Assembly: GCA_026260175.1 (NCBI GenBank)
Contig: JAKCWW010004698.1
Coordinates: 636 to 39,856, forward strand
Length of the DNA stretch: 39,221 bases
DNA from: Reticulitermes lucifugus
Lineage: Eukaryota; Arthropoda; Insecta; Blattodea; Rhinotermitidae
Direction: 5' to 3'
The position numbers were made by a program, and so were the translations under genes. Each line of letters starts with the position of its first letter. The first letter of the stretch is position 1. The notes below the pieces were generated by a model, which was not told where the DNA came from, ran no database searches, and saw only the letters and a program-made list of their open reading frames with translations. This document shows positions 34,980 to 39,221 of this stretch, piece by piece.

Positions 34980-35213
34980 GCGTCGGGAGCCGAGCTGCTT
35001 GTGGTTGAGCTTACGATACAGCCACTGTCTCAGATTGTGCAGCGGCAAATGGTGGAATGGTTGATGAATGATGAATTGGAAAGGATTTGGAAGGAAGCAG
35101 CCGCGGCTTAATTGAGAACTATCCCGGAATGTACCAGCAAGGACTGAAGAAAACCACAAAGCCTCGATTATGATATCCGGTGTTCCGACCGAAGGTCGAA
35201 CCCCGAGACCGCT
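34980..35213 (-). mobile_element. tRNA-derived SINE
   Basis: The minus strand begins with a B box, GGGTTCGACCTTCGG (plus-strand 35193-35204). It continues with gaggctttgtggttttc, a ccttgctggtacattccggg block, aagccgcggctgcttcctt (family form aaggccacggccgcttcctt) and a 3' part near 34980. This is the order of a widespread arthropod SINE body. A 96-codon frame crossing it is a by-product. Confidence 0.7.
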
Positions 35214-35397
35214 ACAACAACAATAGCAATCTATTAAAAATTAGATACATGGTCATACAAGAATGTAGGTTTACACACATAAATACACGTGAACATGCCA
35301 CGCGCACATTCACAATAATGTGTTTACCATGAAATACTGGACTATACTTGAAGGTGCATCCGCGTGGAAAACGTTGAAAAACACACAACAAACCTAC

Positions 35398-35448
35398 CCT
35401 TGTATCCCTTTTACGTTCAGCCATTTGTTTCTTTTGTGAAACCTTACC
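35398..35448 (-). other. Candidate 51-bp exon with strong splice signals
   Basis: The minus strand has a long uninterrupted pyrimidine tract ending in an acceptor (cttgccttttcttttcag), then 51 bases open in phase 0, then a good donor, AGG|gtaggt. The phase-0 peptide is lysine- and arginine-rich (GKVSQKKQMAERKRDTR) and contains an ATG in a favourable context (acaaATGG), so it could be a small internal exon or a first coding exon beginning MAERKRDTR. It has the same strand and compatible phase as the TIAR exon 10 kb away, but the peptide does not match the N-terminus of TIA proteins I know. It may be a cryptic exon, part of an unrelated gene, or chance. Confidence 0.22.
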
Positions 35449-36004
35449 CTGAAAAGAAAAGGCAAGAGAGAAGATGGGTGTCAAGGGTGTAACTTAAGCA
35501 AGGAGATAAGCGCGGACAGAAGTTGTCGAACTGGAGAGATCTGCTTTTTATCTGGAAACCTAATAGCAAAAGAAGGGTTCGGGTTTATTACTAGTCATAT
35601 GCGAGCTTTTAGATGAAAAGACATGAAATCACCCAAAAAGTTTCACGGTGTAGTGTGAGTAAAGAAAATAGTAGGTGATTCGTTCAACTAATCACCTAGC
35701 TGGCTTCTCTTTACAGCAGTTAATTCCATCACAGATAATAAACTCTCTTGCAGTAAAACTCGAAGGTTCAACAGAGCTAATACCGAAATCCACCAGTGGA
35801 CATGACCCTGAGCTAGTTCCCTTAGCATCCCTTCCACATAGCCATTTTTTAAAAAGAAATCTCCCAGTTTTATCCCCCCATTTCCACGTGAATCTTCCAA
35901 GCGGTCGCTCCCCGAGAAGTTTAGAATTCTCAATTCTCTTGTGTCCCGCATTTCAAGTACATAGCCGTCAGTCTTACTCGTTTAACAACACTGTCTTCAC
36001 ACAA
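35449..36004. other. Non-coding DNA before the retrotransposon fragment
   Basis: A plus-strand frame from 35675 runs into the retrotransposon tail, but only its last ~30 residues resemble the family. The upstream part is probably an accidental extension into flanking DNA. Confidence 0.5.
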
Positions 36005-36151
36005 AAAAGACTTAGGCGTAGAAGTGGGGATAATATTAAAATGGATCTTCAAGAAGTGGGATGGGGAGGCATGGACTGGATTGCTCTGGCTTAGGATAGA
36101 GACAGGTGGCGGGCGCTTGTGAATGCGATAATGAACCTTCGGGTTCCATAA
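36005..36151 (+). pseudogene. 3' end of a non-LTR retrotransposon ORF, 5'-truncated
   Basis: The frame reads [19 protein letters not shown], hits an in-frame TAG, and continues [18 protein letters not shown] before TAA. This is the C-terminal signature (MDL.E.G..G.DWI.LA.DRD.WRALVN..MNLRVP) of the same arthropod non-LTR lineages as the fragment at the window end. Upstream residues (RLRRRSGDN) fit the R-rich stretch usual before it, but homology then fades, as expected for a short 5'-truncated insertion. The internal stop shows the copy is dead. Confidence 0.88.
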
Positions 36152-37583
36152 AATGCGGGGAATTTCTTGACTAGCTGAGACCCTGTTAGCTTCTCAGGGA
36201 GAAGTGTACTCCATGGAGTTAGTCAGTTTTCATCACACGAACAGGTGAAGCGCGGCAATCAAGGCACCTCATTACGTAAGGTCCACAACTTCTGCACTTC
36301 ATTCTTGTGACGTCTAAATACAACAATGTACGTAAGTCTTAGTCAAATTCTTGCCTTCGTAACTTTATTTTCTAGTGTATGTAAGAAGTAAGTCTGCCAC
36401 AGTCGATTAATCCTGCGATTTTTCACTTTCGACTATCTTTAAGTGATTAATGACTTACAAAGAAATTAATTTCACATTCACAATTCAAACTACTTCCATA
36501 CATTGCACACATCTGCAGAGCTGGTCATTGCTATAGTGGGTTTCATATGGCGGTATATTAGAGTTCTTAGTTCGCTGCACCAATTAATTGTTAAACGGTT
36601 GATAGTCGCTCAACTGGTCAACAAAATACCTACTGGTACATTATCCGCAGACTGATTACAGTTTCCACGAAAGCTCGCCAACTGACCCCAACCTAAGCCA
36701 CTTGAATCCAGTCCACGCCTGCACATCATATTTCAGTGAAATCCAGTTCAATACTATCTTTTCATGTATGGTTACAAATCTTCCCCTCAGGCATATCCAA
36801 ACACAACTTTGTATTCATTTCTGTTCTCCTTTATACGTGCTGAATATCAAGCCCAGCTCATCACCTACGATGTTATCAACGTAGCAATATTAGGTGGAGA
36901 ACAACACCTTAAAGATCACCATTTTGAATTTTTTTCAGCTCCCTGTTACTGAAATTGACAGTCTTCGATGCGTCAGTCAGTCAACTGAAACAGTTTGCCA
37001 GTTATCGTCTGTAACACAGCTTTGTGTGTTTACCAAATGACACGCAGACACACAATTCTTTCACAGTCTGCAGAAGGGCAGAGCGTCTGTCACTTGAAGC
37101 TCTCAAAGCAGAAAGAAGGACTTAAAATCGTAATACAGTACCTTTAAGACATAAAGGGCAGTACGCACGAGTCTGCCACTGGTAAAAAAAAAATTTAACG
37201 TTCCTCTCGGTTACAGGAATGTAACGGATCTTGAGAGATGGGTAGAAATAAAGCAAGGAAGGAACACATGACGAAAAGAGGTAAACGAGGAACACAGTAA
37301 AGTAACAAACTATATTATTATATTTATAACATGCCTCAAATTGCTATATTATATAATTCTTCTTGAGAAAACAGTCACTCCCTGTGTATTCGCTCATTCT
37401 TCATTGCTTGAGTCTAAATGCGACCAACATACTGACCTATGTTCTTCCCCGCACATAATAGAAACAGCGAAACGGAAACACACAATGCGATGTAGAAGTC
37501 ACAACAACCAAATCGTAAGTCTGTCTGTCCAACACGGATATTCACACAAAAAATACAAATATCCTAGTACGGAAAATTCTTAC

Positions 37584-37637
37584 CCGCCTGTCTTGCAGCA
37601 TAGCAAGCAGCTCGGCCCCTGGAGGCAGCCACCACCG
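37584..37637 (-). other. Possible exon fragment ending at a GTAAG donor
   Basis: A locally GC-rich stretch on the minus strand reads LPPGAELLAMLQDRR and then meets a donor, CGG|gtaagaa. The frame is open back to a TAG at 37638-37640, which could itself be the AG of an acceptor, although no pyrimidine tract precedes it. The composition looks protein-like, but I recognise no family. On the plus strand the same place also has an acceptor-like cctgtcttgcag, so strand is uncertain. Confidence 0.15.
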
Positions 37638-37757
37638 CTACACGATTTCCATGACAATGCACATGTAGTGGTGATGCATGCAGATAGGCACACGGGCGGA
37701 CGGATGATGTTTTGACAGTCAAAGTGTGAAACGCATCTCCCCAACTAAGTCACTCAC

Positions 37758-37772
37758 CTCATCCAGCGTCAT
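37758..37772 (-). other. Possible first-exon end: ATG plus five codons before a GTGAGT donor
   Basis: The minus strand reads ATGACGCTGGATGAG and then a near-perfect donor, gtgagt, giving MTLDE. It lies about 120 bases upstream of the GTAAG donor at 37583 on the same strand. Such a short coding start could be an alternative first exon. There is no recognisable promoter or protein match, so this is only a splice-signal observation. Confidence 0.12.
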
Positions 37773-39068
37773 GTACACGGGGTACACACAGAAACTGGCA
37801 ATTTGCTGCACCAAACTTTCGGACGGATGATGTCGACTTTTCGACAGACATGTTTGAAAGCACTTTCATATGCATTGGCATTAAAATAGCACATATTGTT
37901 GCTAGAATGGAGGGTGAAAGGATATTTCACCGTGCACCTACGCACTACAATCTTAAGTCTTACAAAAGAATGGAGAGACAGATCCACGCATGCGGATGAT
38001 ACTCCCTTCATAATTCGACTGCTTTACATCCAAAGAAACGTTACGCTATGCCAATAAACACGGAGCTGAAATGGGTCCATGGATCAGGCTGGACACAGCG
38101 CTGGTGAACAGAAGGTTCATTATACTTCCCACGTATCGAAACTTTGTCGCCCAGAAAAAATCCTCTCACTTTAAGACTTACAGGTTCATAATAATGACAA
38201 CAAACCCATCTGGGATATAATGCCCCAAGCTTTCTACCTGCAAGGTGTCGTATCTCAGAAGACTTAAACCTTCATAAACACTGTTGTGAGAACCAAAAAT
38301 ATTGCTAATAATAGTGTTAAGATAATTAAAGAAATAACAGAGATCTGGCACAAAAAATACATGATAAGAGAATTTGGTCGCGAAACCTCACGGCAAGATA
38401 TCCCTGTGGCACACCGTCGTAGATAGGAGAACAATATTTAAATGTATCTGCGACATATAAGGTGCAAGGAAGTCAACGATTCAACTGGCTCAGGATAGCA
38501 GCCAAAGGCAACATTTTCTGAGCATTATAGAAGACATTCGTGTTCTATAAAACACTGTAATTTCTAGATCAGCTGGGTGACTGATTTGTTGGTTTTACCG
38601 TATGGATATTTCAACTGTCTGACACATTATGGAATTTCAATAAAATTGGGGGTACTAACTATTAATTTAAGGTACTCGTATTATGCACGTTTCGACTACC
38701 TCCGTATCAATCCAATACAAACTCTACACAAATCTGAAACCGAACTTTAATGAGTCACCGTACAATCAGCGTATTACAAGCACAAATAGACTCCACACTG
38801 ACATACAAATTAGTTTTTAAACACTTTTCGTTACGCTTTATATTAAATGACATATAAACACATAACCAAAAGTACAAACACACATATGTGTTGCCAACTG
38901 ACGCAAGTAAAAAAACTGAACGCAAGTGAAAATAATCACAGTTAAGCATCAATCAATACCTCGGTAAAGCAACTTCTAGGACACCCGGTATCTTCAAACA
39001 GTGTTTCTTACCTGCAATAAATGTTAATGGTTGCAAAAGAAAGACAGTGTTTGCAAAATCCGCCATAA

Positions 39069-39221
39069 TTTTTCTTTGCATTATTGTATAGAAAGATATA
39101 CAGAATTATAATTTTGCCTGTTGTTATGTATGGGTGTGAAACTTGGTCTCTCACACTAAGGGAGAAACATAGGCTAAGGGTGTTCGAGAATAGGGTGCTG
39201 AGGAGGATATTTGGGCCTAAG
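39069..39221 (+). pseudogene. Non-LTR retrotransposon reverse transcriptase C-terminal region (cut by window end)
   Basis: A frame open from just after a TAA at 39066 to the window edge encodes 51 residues containing LPVVMYGCETWSLTLREKH and then FENRVLRRIFGPK. The YGxETWxL...R...FE...LR.I.G pattern is the well-known segment just after the reverse transcriptase core of arthropod non-LTR elements (often annotated endonuclease-reverse transcriptase; RTE/CR1/jockey-like). Because of the stop just upstream, and no RT catalytic core (YADD-type motif) seen before it, this is either a 5'-truncated copy or an old insertion with a stop. The 3' part lies outside the window. Confidence 0.88.

Larger units (their letters stand above)
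36152..39068. other. Non-coding DNA with possible splice signals at 37.6-37.8 kb
   Basis: The first part may hold retrotransposon 3' untranslated sequence. Besides the two donor-like sites described separately, no gene or repeat is recognised. Confidence 0.5.

Noticed and set aside
37341-37715. 124-codon plus-strand frame
   Set aside because: No known family. It overlaps the candidate minus-strand splice signals and shows no consistent coding signal.

Overview
This is a eukaryotic nuclear window, almost certainly from a large, repeat-rich arthropod genome. The repeats point to a hemimetabolous insect such as a cockroach, termite or relative, but that lineage is an inference from repeat style and not a proven identification. 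The DNA is AT-rich, has no long open reading frames or operon-like packing, and is full of decayed mobile elements. It carries consensus GT-AG splice sites around its one clear exon. An assembly gap of 38 N lies at 20380-20417.

The only confidently coding sequence is a 96-bp internal exon on the minus strand at 25268-25363. It encodes the second half of RNA recognition motif 1 of a TIA-1/TIAR-type RNA-binding protein (Drosophila Rox8). I found no other exon of the gene. If the gene runs through the window, the sequence on either side is intron: at least about 13.9 kb upstream (higher coordinates) and about 25 kb downstream (lower coordinates). Two weaker exon-like segments on the same strand (25915-25980 and 35398-35448) and two strong-looking splice donors near 37.6-37.8 kb could be alternative or poison exons or alternative first exons, but may be chance.

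The rest is accessory DNA. (1) Three truncated 3' ends of non-LTR retrotransposons lie on the plus strand at 9344-9586, 36005-36151 and 39069-39221, the last cut by the window edge. (2) Two short non-autonomous hAT-like elements lie at 8998-9324 and 28180-28473. (3) Numerous tRNA-derived SINEs with recognisable B boxes are present (about 1-60, 5440-5755, 6775-7018, 14150-14395, 16034-16133, 18700-18800, 19645-19790, 34980-35213, plus a tail-like piece at 25455-25545). (4) A fold-back repeat family built around CCGAAACGT/ACGTTTCGG occurs at five places. (5) Two dispersed repeat families of unknown class each have two copies (10216-10570 with 22899-23268, and 12722-13265 with 30009-30645). (6) Tandem repeats include a pentamer-based array at 17331-17893, a 40-bp x4 array at 11731-11890, a 37-bp duplication at 10927-11000 and a ~140-bp degenerate array at 1226-1730. 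There are also several microsatellites. I see no CRISPR array, rRNA, intact tRNA gene, or bacterial or viral gene.

The elements do not act as a pathway. The picture is one conserved exon of a splicing and stress-granule regulator within a sea of repeats. The most interesting leads are possible autoregulatory splicing of this exon, the unclassified repeat families (one of which carries an NRF-1-like palindrome in both copies), and the higher-order pentamer array.
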